Assembly (NCBI GenBank): GCA_007996965.1
Contig: BIMP01000001.1
Location: 310,001-374,000, forward strand
Reading direction: 5' to 3'
Origin: a cyanobiont of Ornithocercus magnificus
Lineage (GTDB): Bacteria > Cyanobacteriota > Cyanobacteriia > PCC-6307 > Cyanobiaceae
Length of the DNA stretch: 64,000 nt
Under the pieces are notes generated by a model. That model was not told where the DNA came from, searched no databases, and saw nothing but the letters and a program-made list of their open reading frames with translations. Below are positions 37,697-50,514 of the stretch, piece after piece (position 1 is the first letter of the stretch; each line of letters starts with the position of its first letter). The position numbers and the translations under genes are program-made.

Positions 37697-37921
37697 CTGT
37701 ATACTAAGTAAGGTAAAATCTAGAAAAACTTATGACTATCCTCCCTAAATCCTCAAAGTTAGATAAGGACAGCACTCCGTTTCAAAGATCAGTTTCAAGA
37801 GTCCCGATAGCGATGTCTATGATGATTGAATCTATAGTAAATATGACTCAGTTTACGAGGGTAGAGCCAAGCACATCGGAGAATGTAGGAACAAATTTGT
37901 AAGCCGAGCTCCTAAATATTA

Positions 37922-38455
37922 ATGGATATCGAGTGCTTTGTAGGCCTTAGTATAGGAAAATGGCGTTCAATGAGAAGTGGTCATTCACTTGCCTTTCAAC
38001 ACTTTGAAGAAGTACTGAGTGAGATTACAATTAGAGCACTGAGTGATAGTGACCCAAAAGTTCATAATATGTTATCTGAATATAACAATGTTAAGGTAAT
38101 GCCCCTGCCAACATCACCTTTTGAAATGTGTTGGGAAGCTGAGAGCGACTGGGAGCCAGATAATCCAGACCAAGCTTCCTCAGGAAGTTGTATCTTATTA
38201 CCTATTCCGGAAAATCATTCGAAAGGAATTATCCTAAGAAGTATCGGCTATGCCGAAGCTGAGAGAGCTACCTCAAAATATGAATTTCAGCCCGACGGAA
38301 CATTTATTTTGCAAACTGAGTATGAACATTCTGTCACAGAAGAAAGAATATGGTTTGTATCGAATAATGTCCGCTGCCGATCATCAGTAGTAAAAACTCT
38401 GCAGGGAACTGGCATCCTTCAAACTTCGTTTGCCTCAGAAGTTCGTAGGATATAG
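37922..38455 (+). CDS. cpeS: Phycobiliprotein lyase CpeS
   Basis: A 177-residue CpeS/CpcS-type lyase (lipocalin-like fold). WRSMRSGHSLAFQHFEEV near residue 14, then SKYEFQPDGTFILQTEYEHSVTEERIWFVSNNVRCRSS in the second half, match the family. It attaches phycoerythrobilin to a central phycoerythrin cysteine (82-type sites). It follows cpeE as in the cpeCDESTR arrangement. DNA from here to about 41 kb appears richer in A and T than the antenna structural genes. Confidence 0.85.
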   Translation: MDIECFVGLSIGKWRSMRSGHSLAFQHFEEVLSEITIRALSDSDPKVHNMLSEYNNVKVMPLPTSPFEMCWEAESDWEPDNPDQASSGSCILLPIPENHSKGIILRSIGYAEAERATSKYEFQPDGTFILQTEYEHSVTEERIWFVSNNVRCRSSVVKTLQGTGILQTSFASEVRRI

Positions 38456-38478
38456 CAGTATGATTTGCTAGCAGTTTT

Positions 38479-39057
38479 ATGAAGGAGCTACAAAGATTTG
38501 CTACAACACTTGCAGGACACTTCAGCAACTTTGAGCAAGCACAGAGAAACCCAAAAGACTTCGCACATATAAATATCTACTTTATACCTCTTTGCTGGAA
38601 GATAAATAGTCTACTGGCTTTTTACTCAGAGCAGAGCTATGACTACAACCCATGGACTCCCTACAGACAGAGCTTTCATACAGTAAGTTACCGATCGGAT
38701 ACATTTATTGTAGATAATTACTCACTTGATGACTCTTCACTTATAGCTGGTGCTGGGCAACACCCAGAGTTGCTAAATAGTGTCAACACAAAACTAATTA
38801 AAAAGAGATGTGGGTGTGCAATGCATTTTAGAGAGGTTAAAAATTCCTACTATCAGGGTAATGTTGAGCCAGGTAGACAATGCTTAGTACATAGAAATGG
38901 TATCGTAACCTACCTAATCAGTGAAGTAGAATTTGGCAGTGAAACTTGGACTAGCAGAGATAGAGGTTTTGACCTCATTACTCATAAGCAGCGCTGGGGG
39001 AGCGAGCACGGAATGCTAAGATTTAAAAGGGTAAAGTTTTTCAAGAGGGTTGACTGA
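38479..39057 (+). CDS. cpeT: Phycobiliprotein lyase CpeT
   Basis: A 192-residue CpcT/CpeT-family lyase. The start LQRFATTLAGHFSNFEQA, the C-terminal HRNGIVTYLISEVEF and DRGFDLITHKQRWGS pattern are typical. T-type lyases attach bilin to the beta-153/165-type cysteine of phycobiliproteins. It starts 23 bases after cpeS. In the known cpeST order cpeR would follow; here the next gene lies on the other strand. Confidence 0.86.
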   Translation: MKELQRFATTLAGHFSNFEQAQRNPKDFAHINIYFIPLCWKINSLLAFYSEQSYDYNPWTPYRQSFHTVSYRSDTFIVDNYSLDDSSLIAGAGQHPELLNSVNTKLIKKRCGCAMHFREVKNSYYQGNVEPGRQCLVHRNGIVTYLISEVEFGSETWTSRDRGFDLITHKQRWGSEHGMLRFKRVKFFKRVD

Positions 39058-39110
39058 CAGGCTGAGTCGTTGAGGTAAGCAACAGCTAAGCATTAGGAAG
39101 CTCAACATGG

Positions 39111-39689
39111 TTAGTCAAACCAGCCCATCCATGTTGGTCTAGAAAAATCTGTATGTCTGCTCCATCTTCGGAGTAGAGTCATAGAATCAATTGAGAAACC
39201 ACAAGCTTTAATAACCTCAAGAATTTCACTCTCGTTCTTGGCAGCCTTAATCTGATCCTGAAGGGACAGGTCTTTTCTTGCGAGTGCTATAAAGTTTTCA
39301 AGGAGCAGATCCATGCTGTTGTTCTGCGAGTTTTCGTAACGAGTGCTAACCTGAGCAGAATCACCAGTTTGGGTGGTTATAGGATAAGAGTTAATAGCTG
39401 AATTTATATCAGCTCCTTCCATCAAGAGGTCTCGCCATGCAGAGACTTGGCGAAATGCCCAAGACCAATGGTGGCAATCAGTTGTATAAATTTTCTCAAG
39501 CTCAGAATCTTGGAGTTGCAGCTGGTCCATAATTGTGCAGCGCACCCATTCAGAAAGACTAAAATCAAACCCTTGTCGTGATGCAAATCCTACGATTTGT
39601 GAGTGGTCACAAAGGGTCTTAATACCCACTGCTAGGGAATGATCTTGTGTAATAGCTTGGAGGAAACGTTGAACTTCTTGGCTAGACAT
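39111..39689 (-). CDS. Protein with two Nif11-like domains
   Basis: A 192-residue protein with two Nif11-type modules. The first is at the N-terminus (MSSQEVQRFLQAITQDHSLAVG...GFDFSLSEW); the second is near the C-terminus (LLLENFIALARKDLSLQDQIKAA...CGFSIDSMTLLRRW). Nif11 domains are known as nitrogen-fixation-linked proteins and as leader peptides of ribosomal peptide toxins; here the context is phycobilisome genes. Function is unknown. The ATG at 39,689 follows the upstream minus-strand gene's stop by two bases. Convergent with cpeT. Confidence 0.72.
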   Translation of the reverse strand: MSSQEVQRFLQAITQDHSLAVGIKTLCDHSQIVGFASRQGFDFSLSEWVRCTIMDQLQLQDSELEKIYTTDCHHWSWAFRQVSAWRDLLMEGADINSAINSYPITTQTGDSAQVSTRYENSQNNSMDLLLENFIALARKDLSLQDQIKAAKNESEILEVIKACGFSIDSMTLLRRWSRHTDFSRPTWMGWFD

Positions 39690-39691
39690 AG

Positions 39692-40030
39692 TTAGCAGCC
39701 CTCGACCCAAAGCGCGAAACTAACATAGTCACAAATCATTTGAAGTACTAGTGGTCCTCCTGGACATCTAAGGATACGCCATTGGATGCCAAAGGATAAG
39801 ATGCCAGATCCAACCACGATTTTAGCAGGGCGAGTTGCTTGGCTTAGCGGGATTAGAGCTAACCCAGTGATTGTAGGGTCTATACCAAGTATGAGAGTCT
39901 TAAGCTGTTCTAACTCTCTAATAGTAGAAAGAGTATCTTGGAGTGAAGAGTCAGACTGACACCTAGTCACAAAACGACCTAAGGAAGCTTCAGATTCAGT
40001 AGAGACTGGCACTTTAAAGTTGCGAAACAC
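39692..40030 (-). CDS. Unknown protein upstream of the Nif11 gene
   Basis: A 112-residue protein starting with GTG at 40,030. A stretch ASLGRFVTRCQSDSSLQDTL resembles a Nif11 beginning (xFlxxvxxDxxLqxxL), and the C-terminal half is hydrophobic (VGSGILSFGIQWRILRCPGGPLVLQM). No family is recognised with certainty. It is two bases from the Nif11 gene, so they form one operon, probably the 'unk' pair seen between cpeT and the mpe genes in marine Synechococcus. Confidence 0.55.
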   Translation of the reverse strand: MFRNFKVPVSTESEASLGRFVTRCQSDSSLQDTLSTIRELEQLKTLILGIDPTITGLALIPLSQATRPAKIVVGSGILSFGIQWRILRCPGGPLVLQMICDYVSFALWVEGC

Positions 40031-40194
40031 TCTTTAGTCTAGCTAGTTAGTTGGTAGGCAGGAAGATTCTGAGTAAGAAAGCTTTATAGCAAGGAAGAAG
40101 GCTAAAAAGTTATCGAATACTAAGAATGCAAGATTACTATAACATCTGTGATATGGTAACATAACGAGAATACTTAAATTGGCCTAGCAAATTA

Positions 40195-41406
40195 ATGGCG
40201 AAAAGATTCGACGCTCTTTTTGCAGGAATGAGTGAGCAAAAAGCGCTAATGCTAGCTCGCAGTAGTGCTAAAGAATTAGATAACCCTGGGTCAAAATACA
40301 TCGCAGTTACTCGACTCGGTGCCTGTGAATCTCAAGAATCATTAGACCAGCTAGTTTCTTGCATAAACTTGGATACTAGCGACCTCTACGAGAGAATCGT
40401 ACGTCGAAAAGCAATAGAGGCCCTAGGAAGACGCCAAGATCAGGGAGTAGTCCCACATCTAATTAAAGTACTTAATGATAATAGTGATGAGCTAGCTGTA
40501 ATCAATGCTGTAGATGCAATTACCCAGATTGGCTCAGATCTCAATTCATCCCAGATTTGCTTGCTTGGCAGAGCGCTTACTGGCTCCGATAACCAAAAAC
40601 GAGCTGTCATCCAAGCACACACTAGGTTAAAGATAACCGCAGCAACCAATGAGATTGCAGTACTTCAGTATCACCAAAACCCCCTTGTTGCAGGAGCCGC
40701 CATTGCCTATATGGCGCGGCTTCACGGGCAGACTAGCTTGCTAAGCACTTTAGTAGCTCAACTTTATGGTGATGTAGCTGGTCATCGCCGTGCTGCTGTG
40801 ATAGATATTGCTGATGCCGGAGACATCAGAAAACTACAGGATCTTGCCAAAGCTCCAGTTTCAATGCCTCTGCGTGCAAAAAGCGCTTTCCAATTACTTG
40901 AGCAAGTTAAGTCATCAAAGGCCATTGCAGACTATGATCTAGTACTACGGCAGCTACTAAACGATCATCCCGATAATATGTATCTTAAGCCGAAATGGAT
41001 ACCTGGAGACTCAGAGGAAGAGCTTAGAATAAATATACAGCATCGAGATGAGGCTAGACAGTATGGAGCCGCAAAAACAGTACTTCAGTTGACCTCAGAA
41101 AAAGCAATTTCGGTAATTGATAGATGGCATACTACTTCAGGCAGTGATTATGTGGTACATTATTATATCGTCCTTATTATTAATCTCAATGTAGTTTCTG
41201 CTAGAGCTGACCTGATAAGGTCAGCTCTAGCAGAAACTACACCTCAGTACGCAAAGTCTAGAGTTGCTGCTGCTTGGGCATGCTTACACCTAAACTTAAC
41301 TGACCAGATTCCGTTAATAAAAGAACTTAGTCAAACAGCTCAATGGTTACCACTTAAGTGGAGCTGCCAACAGGTCTCGCAGGAAATGAAACAATCCGTG
41401 ATCTAG
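40195..41406 (+). CDS. mpeY: E/F-type (HEAT-repeat) bilin lyase, MpeY/MpeQ-like
   Basis: A 403-residue HEAT-repeat protein of the CpcE/F-CpeY lyase family (YIAVTRLGACESQESLDQL; RRKAIEALGRRQDQGVVPHLIKVL; later ANNEIAVL-like repeats). It lies 151 bases before mpeBA, exactly where marine pigment-type-3 Synechococcus carry mpeY (or its lyase-isomerase relative mpeQ). MpeY attaches phycoerythrobilin to alpha-83 of phycoerythrin II; MpeQ attaches and isomerises it to phycourobilin. I cannot tell the two apart by reading. A perfect 23-base inverted repeat lies inside the gene (41,191-41,240). Confidence 0.75.
   Translation: MAKRFDALFAGMSEQKALMLARSSAKELDNPGSKYIAVTRLGACESQESLDQLVSCINLDTSDLYERIVRRKAIEALGRRQDQGVVPHLIKVLNDNSDELAVINAVDAITQIGSDLNSSQICLLGRALTGSDNQKRAVIQAHTRLKITAATNEIAVLQYHQNPLVAGAAIAYMARLHGQTSLLSTLVAQLYGDVAGHRRAAVIDIADAGDIRKLQDLAKAPVSMPLRAKSAFQLLEQVKSSKAIADYDLVLRQLLNDHPDNMYLKPKWIPGDSEEELRINIQHRDEARQYGAAKTVLQLTSEKAISVIDRWHTTSGSDYVVHYYIVLIINLNVVSARADLIRSALAETTPQYAKSRVAAAWACLHLNLTDQIPLIKELSQTAQWLPLKWSCQQVSQEMKQSVI
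41191..41240. repeat. 23-bp perfect inverted repeat inside the lyase gene
   Basis: 41,191-41,213 and 41,218-41,240 are exact reverse complements with a GATA loop. The stem stays in frame within the mpeY-like gene and encodes part of a HEAT-repeat region near its C-terminus. An mRNA would form a very stable hairpin there. Confidence 0.92.
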
Positions 41407-41554
41407 AGAATTATTCTTAGTAGGTAGCGTGAATGCTCCCGTGTATGCAGTGAATATGTGTGTAGATCGAAAATGCTCTTGATAAGGCCTGCTTACATAG
41501 TAGTAGTGTCGGGGGTGGTGCTGCCTGCATCACCCTCCACACGAAACTTGTTGA

Positions 41555-42103
<549 letters not shown>

Positions 42104-42125
42104 TTACTAACAAACTGAATCTTGA

Positions 42126-42650
<525 letters not shown>

Positions 42651-42682
42651 CCAAGCATTACTACTCTAAAACTCAATTACCT

Positions 42683-42708
42683 GGCGGGCCACCAAACCCG
42701 CCTTTCTT
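42683..42708 (+). terminator. Terminator after mpeBA
   Basis: GGCGGG (42,683-42,688) pairs with CCCGCC (42,697-42,702) around an eight-base loop and is followed by TTTCTT. It lies 33 bases after the mpeA stop, a good position for a factor-independent terminator. Confidence 0.75.
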
Positions 42709-42769
42709 GCGCTGAACCTAGTCTATAGATATTGACAAGCCTGTGCTTGTTGAGCGAAATCCTCTAAAG

Positions 42770-44098
42770 CTATTGGGTAAGAGGTAACGTTTTGCGGAGT
42801 GCTGCTTTGGCGCGTATCTTGATAAATGTATGGCTGTCAGCCATACAGTGATAAATTACCTTAGATATATTATCATCATGTGTGTGATTACTTAGCACCA
42901 TTAGTGCTGCATAGCGACATTGCCAGTCTGCCATCTCTTGCTCAGAGCACCACTTTCTAATAAGTGGCAGTGATTTCGAAGGACTTATTTGTGATAACGC
43001 TAAAATAGAAGAGGGTCTAGACTTCGCAAATTGTGGTCGTCGGTCTGAGATTGATGACAGCAAGATCTCTTCAATTGTATTGATGTGTTCTAAGGGCCAG
43101 CTTTTGACTAACCTAAACAATTGCATTAGGAAGTAGTGGGCGCCATAGTCGATATTGAATCTATCATGCCAGGAACTAATAATTAATGGCCATAGGGTGT
43201 CCGATTTATGTAGCGAAAGGTTGAGTAGCGCCAGGTAACATCGACTAAAATCAGGCTGAAATAGTTCTTCTAGAAGAAATTGCCCACAAGGCACACTATC
43301 ATAGCAATGTACAAGATCTATGTAATTAGGATTGTCCTTAAGAAGTCTGTCAAGCCATATAACTAGCTGCTTATCTCTTGACCTATCTCTTATATCTTGA
43401 CACATTGCACTGATTGCGCGGAGGCGAAACACAGGTGAAACAGGTGCTGAGAGCACTGAGGGAAGGATTTCAAAACCGCGACAGTCAATTATGTCTTGAA
43501 TAGCTAACTGTCTATTCATAGGATTAGAGGATACTAGATACTTCTCAAGCTCTGGCAAAAGCACCCGCTTACCACTGAGCTGTATCACAGCTGAACACGC
43601 TGCGCTCCTTACAGAAGGTTGTTCATCGTTTAGGAGGCCCTCAATTGGGCCAAATGCATCAGTTACACCAAGAGATGCAAGGCTTTGAATAATAACCCTT
43701 TTATTCTGAGATTTATTGCTGAGCAAATCTACCATGATCTGATGAATACCTGTGTCTTGGCAACGGAGCTGTTGCAAGCCCCAAGCAGCATTCTCGACTA
43801 GATATTGATCCTTACTCGCTAGGCAATCTCTCATAATTAAGATAGAATCAACACACTTAAGTCGTGCAAGAACCTCAATTGCTTTTCTGCGGGCTAACCG
43901 GATAACTTGGTTAGAGGACTCATTCCGCGCTATATTTAAAAGAGCTTGCTCCGTAGCTACCCCTGGAAAGTTCAGAAGGTGTGCGACAGCCATGTAATAG
44001 TCACTATCTAAGTGAAGCTTTTCAACTGATGTCTCTAGGATTTTCAATGCATCTTCTAGAGTCATCCCTGGGTGGATATTATTGAACGCAGCATTCAT
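42770..44098 (-). CDS. cpeY: Bilin lyase subunit CpeY
   Basis: A 442-residue HEAT-repeat lyase of the E/F family: MTLEDALKILETSVEKLHLDSDYYMAVAHLLNFPG, RRKAIEVLARLKCVDSIL, then further repeats. Length (about 430-440) and the order near cpeZ fit CpeY, which with CpeZ attaches phycoerythrobilin to alpha-82 of phycoerythrin I. It aligns by eye with the mpeY-like protein over its whole length. It runs opposite to mpeBA. Confidence 0.82.
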   Translation of the reverse strand: MNAAFNNIHPGMTLEDALKILETSVEKLHLDSDYYMAVAHLLNFPGVATEQALLNIARNESSNQVIRLARRKAIEVLARLKCVDSILIMRDCLASKDQYLVENAAWGLQQLRCQDTGIHQIMVDLLSNKSQNKRVIIQSLASLGVTDAFGPIEGLLNDEQPSVRSAACSAVIQLSGKRVLLPELEKYLVSSNPMNRQLAIQDIIDCRGFEILPSVLSAPVSPVFRLRAISAMCQDIRDRSRDKQLVIWLDRLLKDNPNYIDLVHCYDSVPCGQFLLEELFQPDFSRCYLALLNLSLHKSDTLWPLIISSWHDRFNIDYGAHYFLMQLFRLVKSWPLEHINTIEEILLSSISDRRPQFAKSRPSSILALSQISPSKSLPLIRKWCSEQEMADWQCRYAALMVLSNHTHDDNISKVIYHCMADSHTFIKIRAKAALRKTLPLTQ

Positions 44099-44331
44099 GG
44101 ATCATAGAGACTAAAAGCTTTAAGTATCTTACCTTACACAAAGCAAAAGAGAAGGAAGTAAAAGGCAGCAGAGAAAATTATGACTGGCTAGGCTAAGACT
44201 GTAGTTGTCTAGGAAAGTAATAGAGGGAAAGTAAAGTCTGTCTGTAAGACCTACTTAACATCTGACTAGAACAATAGTAAGCAAAGTATAGCTAGGGCAT
44301 GGCTTACTGGTATAAAGGTATGTTCGACAAA

Positions 44332-44769
44332 TCAAGCTTCTGGGTAGTTAAAGACTTCAAACACTGAGTCAGTAGGTCGTGCTCCTTTCAATGCATTCCA
44401 ATTGATTGAGCTAAGGAAGCCTTGGGGGTCTCTTGTTTCAATAATGTCAACACCCCAAAAGCCTTGCTCAAGGGGTGAATTTAATACTGTAGCGCTATCT
44501 TTTCTACCACCTAGTGCGAGGATGACATAGTCGTTGGTATCTCCAAGTCCATGGCGGAAACTTCGCCATGATACAAGAATCTTTTCTGCCAAGACATTAG
44601 CATCAGCTGATGATTCGACTTTTACCATCCAGTGCGGATGGTAAAGAGCTGTTGTAGAGAATACTCCGAATGAATGGTATGATAGACCTTCTGAAATATC
44701 AGTTGCAGACAGAGTAACCATCATCCCAGGAGATGTCTGGGGATTATGCGATAGGACGAATGATGTCAT
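44332..44769 (-). CDS. Conserved rod-locus protein, possibly DUF2656
   Basis: A 145-residue protein starting MTSFVLSHNPQTSPGM. It may belong to the cyanobacterial DUF2656 family, which is often encoded near phycobilisome genes; I am not certain. No catalytic motif is seen. A 10-base hairpin (44,621-44,630 with 44,636-44,645) lies in the coding region. It has its own 233-base upstream gap from cpeY and diverges from cpeF. Confidence 0.55.
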   Translation of the reverse strand: MTSFVLSHNPQTSPGMMVTLSATDISEGLSYHSFGVFSTTALYHPHWMVKVESSADANVLAEKILVSWRSFRHGLGDTNDYVILALGGRKDSATVLNSPLEQGFWGVDIIETRDPQGFLSSINWNALKGARPTDSVFEVFNYPEA

Positions 44770-44899
44770 TTAATAGAGTTACTTCTCAGTAGTTACAACC
44801 AGACACTATAACAAATCAACCTTGCGTAAGGTTTAGTTAACTGGACTAGCCTGGGGGCTTAGAGTAAAGTAAAAGCATGAAAGTTGCAGGAGAGGCCCA

Positions 44900-45811
44900 A
44901 TGAGTGAGTTTAGCCTGCCTGACAATGATGAAAGCATTAGTCTCAGCAGCGAGGAAGCGCTCACCCTAGCTAATGAGTTGAGCGAGGAATTGCATGGAGG
45001 GGCAATCTCGTGTGCAGATAGTAGATTGATTAGAAAAATTACAGCTGGTTTAGGAGATCAGCGTGGAAGACTACGCCTAACTTTTACAAAAAGTTTAGCA
45101 AGTATCGGCGATGCTGCCTTACCTAGCTTATATCGAATTCTACATCACCACCATAATGTAACAGCCCGTAGGGCTGCTGCAAAAACTTTAAACCTTATTA
45201 GCAATCCAGATGCACTTCCCTACCTGCTTAAGGCCTTCATGGAGGATGAAGACCCTGTCGTACAGGGCTCATCAGCTGGTGCTATGGCAAGCATTGGACC
45301 TGGCGCAGTTGACATATTTCTAGGGATCTTAGTGGACCCGAACTGCACACCATTCCAGATTGGTCTCGCTAACCTAGGGCTTAGCTTTATCGGAGCCAAG
45401 GCACCACAAGCTCTTCGTAAAGCAGCACGGTCTGAGCACGTCGAGATTCGTGTTGCAGCAATTTCAGCACTTGGAGACCAGATCCAGTCACTTAAGGATG
45501 ATGAGGCTAAGACTATACTGATCGAAGCTCTTGATGATCCTTACCCTGAGGTAAGAAGTGAAGCAGTAACACTATTTGGGAGACTGTATGATTCGGCAGA
45601 GGCTTCTCCTTTGTTAATCAGGAAATTGCGAGATAAAGAGGCCCAGGTGCGAAAGAATGCAGCTTTTTCATTAATGAAACTGGGAGTCACTTCTTCCATT
45701 CAGCCATTGAAAGAGGCTCAAAATCTTGAAGATATGATGGATGTCAGTATTATCTTTCAGCTTGCTATCAATCAACTGGAGAAATTGTCTGAGCTAGATA
45801 TTATTAGTTAG
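44900..45811 (+). CDS. cpeF: E/F-type bilin lyase CpeF/MpeV family
   Basis: A 303-residue HEAT-repeat protein (VTARRAAAKTLNLISNPDALPYL, VRKNAAFSLMKLG and similar repeats). Its length matches the CpeF/MpeV group, shorter than CpeY and longer than CpeZ. CpeF attaches the doubly linked bilin to beta-50/61 of phycoerythrin, and MpeV of marine Synechococcus is the lyase-isomerase equivalent. The partner cysteines C50 and C61 are present in both beta subunits here. Its 3' end overlaps the cpeZ 3' end by eight bases in convergent orientation. Confidence 0.75.
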   Translation: MSEFSLPDNDESISLSSEEALTLANELSEELHGGAISCADSRLIRKITAGLGDQRGRLRLTFTKSLASIGDAALPSLYRILHHHHNVTARRAAAKTLNLISNPDALPYLLKAFMEDEDPVVQGSSAGAMASIGPGAVDIFLGILVDPNCTPFQIGLANLGLSFIGAKAPQALRKAARSEHVEIRVAAISALGDQIQSLKDDEAKTILIEALDDPYPEVRSEAVTLFGRLYDSAEASPLLIRKLRDKEAQVRKNAAFSLMKLGVTSSIQPLKEAQNLEDMMDVSIIFQLAINQLEKLSELDIIS

Positions 45812-46457
45812 CAATAGGCGGGAGTTTTCCACACAGTTGCTGCATGCGCATTAATGATGAGTCCACAATCTCTTTAAGCAAAGCATCGGCCAAAGGGTCA
45901 TCTGATAAACACCTAAGACATTCGGCAGAGCGAGGGTCATCAATTTCAGCAAGGGCCATAGCTGCAGAGAGTGCATGAGCTATGTTATCTCCTGTGCAGA
46001 TCTTGATCAGTAGTTCTAGAGCATTTTTCCCTGCCTTCCCTTGTTTGCTAACTTGAGCGATCGCCATAACAGTTGACTGCGAAACAACAGGATCCTGGTC
46101 AACTAAGCCTTGCTCTAGGATTGCCATAGCATCATCACTCAATGGCTCTTCAGGATAATTAGCTGAGATCTGGACGAATGCCTTAACACAACTCGCGCGG
46201 ACTGTAGGGTTGCTGCAAGCTTTAAACTTATTGACTAATGGTTTTAGTGCTTTTGCTCCAAAAACTCCCATACTCCTTACTGCAGCGCGCCGTAGAGAAG
46301 TATCCGACTGATCAAGCAATGAGATAAGCCGAGGTAGTGATTCCGAAGGATATCTGTCAACTATTTTCCAAATAGCTTGGTCTTGAACATTAGGATTGGG
46401 GTGAGAGAGTTTACTAAATAGTTGCTCAAGATCTTGCTGTTCTCCAGAGGGTGTCAT
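45804..46457 (-). CDS. cpeZ: Bilin lyase subunit CpeZ
   Basis: A 217-residue HEAT-repeat protein (QDQAIWKIVDRYPSESLPRLI, LRRAAVRSMGVFG, VRASCVKAFVQIS). The length fits CpeZ, which works with CpeY on alpha-82 of phycoerythrin I. It lies downstream of cpeBA on the same strand, past a strong hairpin, so part of its expression may come from read-through of that terminator. Confidence 0.8.
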   Translation of the reverse strand: MTPSGEQQDLEQLFSKLSHPNPNVQDQAIWKIVDRYPSESLPRLISLLDQSDTSLRRAAVRSMGVFGAKALKPLVNKFKACSNPTVRASCVKAFVQISANYPEEPLSDDAMAILEQGLVDQDPVVSQSTVMAIAQVSKQGKAGKNALELLIKICTGDNIAHALSAAMALAEIDDPRSAECLRCLSDDPLADALLKEIVDSSLMRMQQLCGKLPPIAN

Positions 46458-46572
46458 CTTTAGTCATTTAGCAGTTCAAACAATAGTTAGGTGAAGAACA
46501 AAGACCTGGCCACAAGTGTCAAGTGCTTGTAGTTTCCGCCAAGTATAGATTTTGGTCTATAGCTTCAGCTAG

Positions 46573-46602
46573 CAAAAAGGAGGTCTTTAGACCTCCTTTT
46601 TG
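46573..46602 (-). terminator. Terminator between cpeBA and cpeZ
   Basis: A perfect 14-base-pair hairpin: 46,573-46,586 with 46,589-46,602, with runs of five A and five T at its base, working in both directions. It is 21 bases past the cpeA stop and ahead of cpeZ, so it should keep most cpeBA transcripts from reaching cpeZ. Confidence 0.85.
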
Positions 46603-46623
46603 TTGTATTATCTAATACAACTC

Positions 46624-47175
<552 letters not shown>

Positions 47176-47184
47176 TTATTTAAC

Positions 47185-48175
<991 letters not shown>

Positions 48176-48397
48176 ATGGCAGAACCTACTCTGGCGGACC
48201 TTCAAGAATCTATTGATCAGTTAGCAGCATACCAAGAGCGTCTACACAAAGATGTAGTATCTATGGGGCAAAAGCTTCGTCTTTCCCAGAAAAAAATCGA
48301 TGCTGCTGTTGCTGAACATACTGAACTGCAGAGGATCTCGAAGATTCTCGATCAGCTAAAAGCTCAACGAGACTTATACCAGGGCCAGGGGTCCTGA
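48176..48397 (+). CDS. Small coiled-coil protein
   Basis: A 73-residue, highly helical protein (LADLQESIDQLAAYQERLHKD and a second heptad-rich half), predicted as a coiled coil. It heads an operon with a CpeS-type lyase and pebAB, so a supporting role in bilin handling is possible. No family name is known to me. Confidence 0.68.
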   Translation: MAEPTLADLQESIDQLAAYQERLHKDVVSMGQKLRLSQKKIDAAVAEHTELQRISKILDQLKAQRDLYQGQGS

Positions 48398-48421
48398 AGA
48401 TTTACTAGATTTACGATCTCC

Positions 48422-49033
48422 ATGGCCAATACGATCCGACCGATGACTATGGCTGAGTTTTTCTCGGCTAGCCGAGGAACTTGGCTCAACCGAAGGTCGG
48501 TTCATCACCTCGATCATCAGGAGGATGAAGCGGCAGATTCAAACCTGGTTATCGAACCCTTCGAAGCTTCCGACCCAGTTGTCAGAAAAGTATGCGAGTC
48601 TCTGCGGGTAAATACTAGCGAAGCAGCTGGCGGTGCCCGCTTCTGGTGGGAGAGCAACCTGAAAAAAGGGGTCTACAATGATGATTATGCTGCTGTTGTC
48701 GTCGATGTTCCATATCATCGCGATCTAGCTAAGGGTTTCTTGCTAAGAGATGTTGGATATGTTGAGAAGCAGTCAGTTGTAAGCACTTATGCTTTTAGTG
48801 AAGATGGAGTGGTGACAATCACGACTCGTTATGATACAAACGTCGGAACCGAGCGTTGCTGGTTTGTTACTGATCATGTGCGAATGCGTGTGAGCTCAGT
48901 GCAATGTATGGGTGGTGTCTCTATGACAACGTACTGTACCGAGCTTCGCTGTCCATTAGATGATGAGATTAGGGCGCTAGCTCGGTCTGCCAAAGCGCTC
49001 GCTACTACCAATGTTCCCTCGACAGTCACTTGA
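48422..49033 (+). CDS. CpeS/CpcS-type bilin lyase (second copy)
   Basis: A 203-residue lyase of the CpcS/CpeS/CpeU group, starting TIRPMTMAEFFSASRGTWLNRRSVHH. Signature parts are the FWWESNLKKGVYNDDYAAVVVDVP and ERCWFVTDHVRMRVSSVQ regions. It is more like the canonical CpcS/CpeU length than the shorter copy at 37,922. It likely attaches bilin to beta-82 sites; partner specificity cannot be told. It ends right before pebA (TGAATG). Confidence 0.82.
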   Translation: MANTIRPMTMAEFFSASRGTWLNRRSVHHLDHQEDEAADSNLVIEPFEASDPVVRKVCESLRVNTSEAAGGARFWWESNLKKGVYNDDYAAVVVDVPYHRDLAKGFLLRDVGYVEKQSVVSTYAFSEDGVVTITTRYDTNVGTERCWFVTDHVRMRVSSVQCMGGVSMTTYCTELRCPLDDEIRALARSAKALATTNVPSTVT

Positions 49034-50514
<1,481 letters not shown>

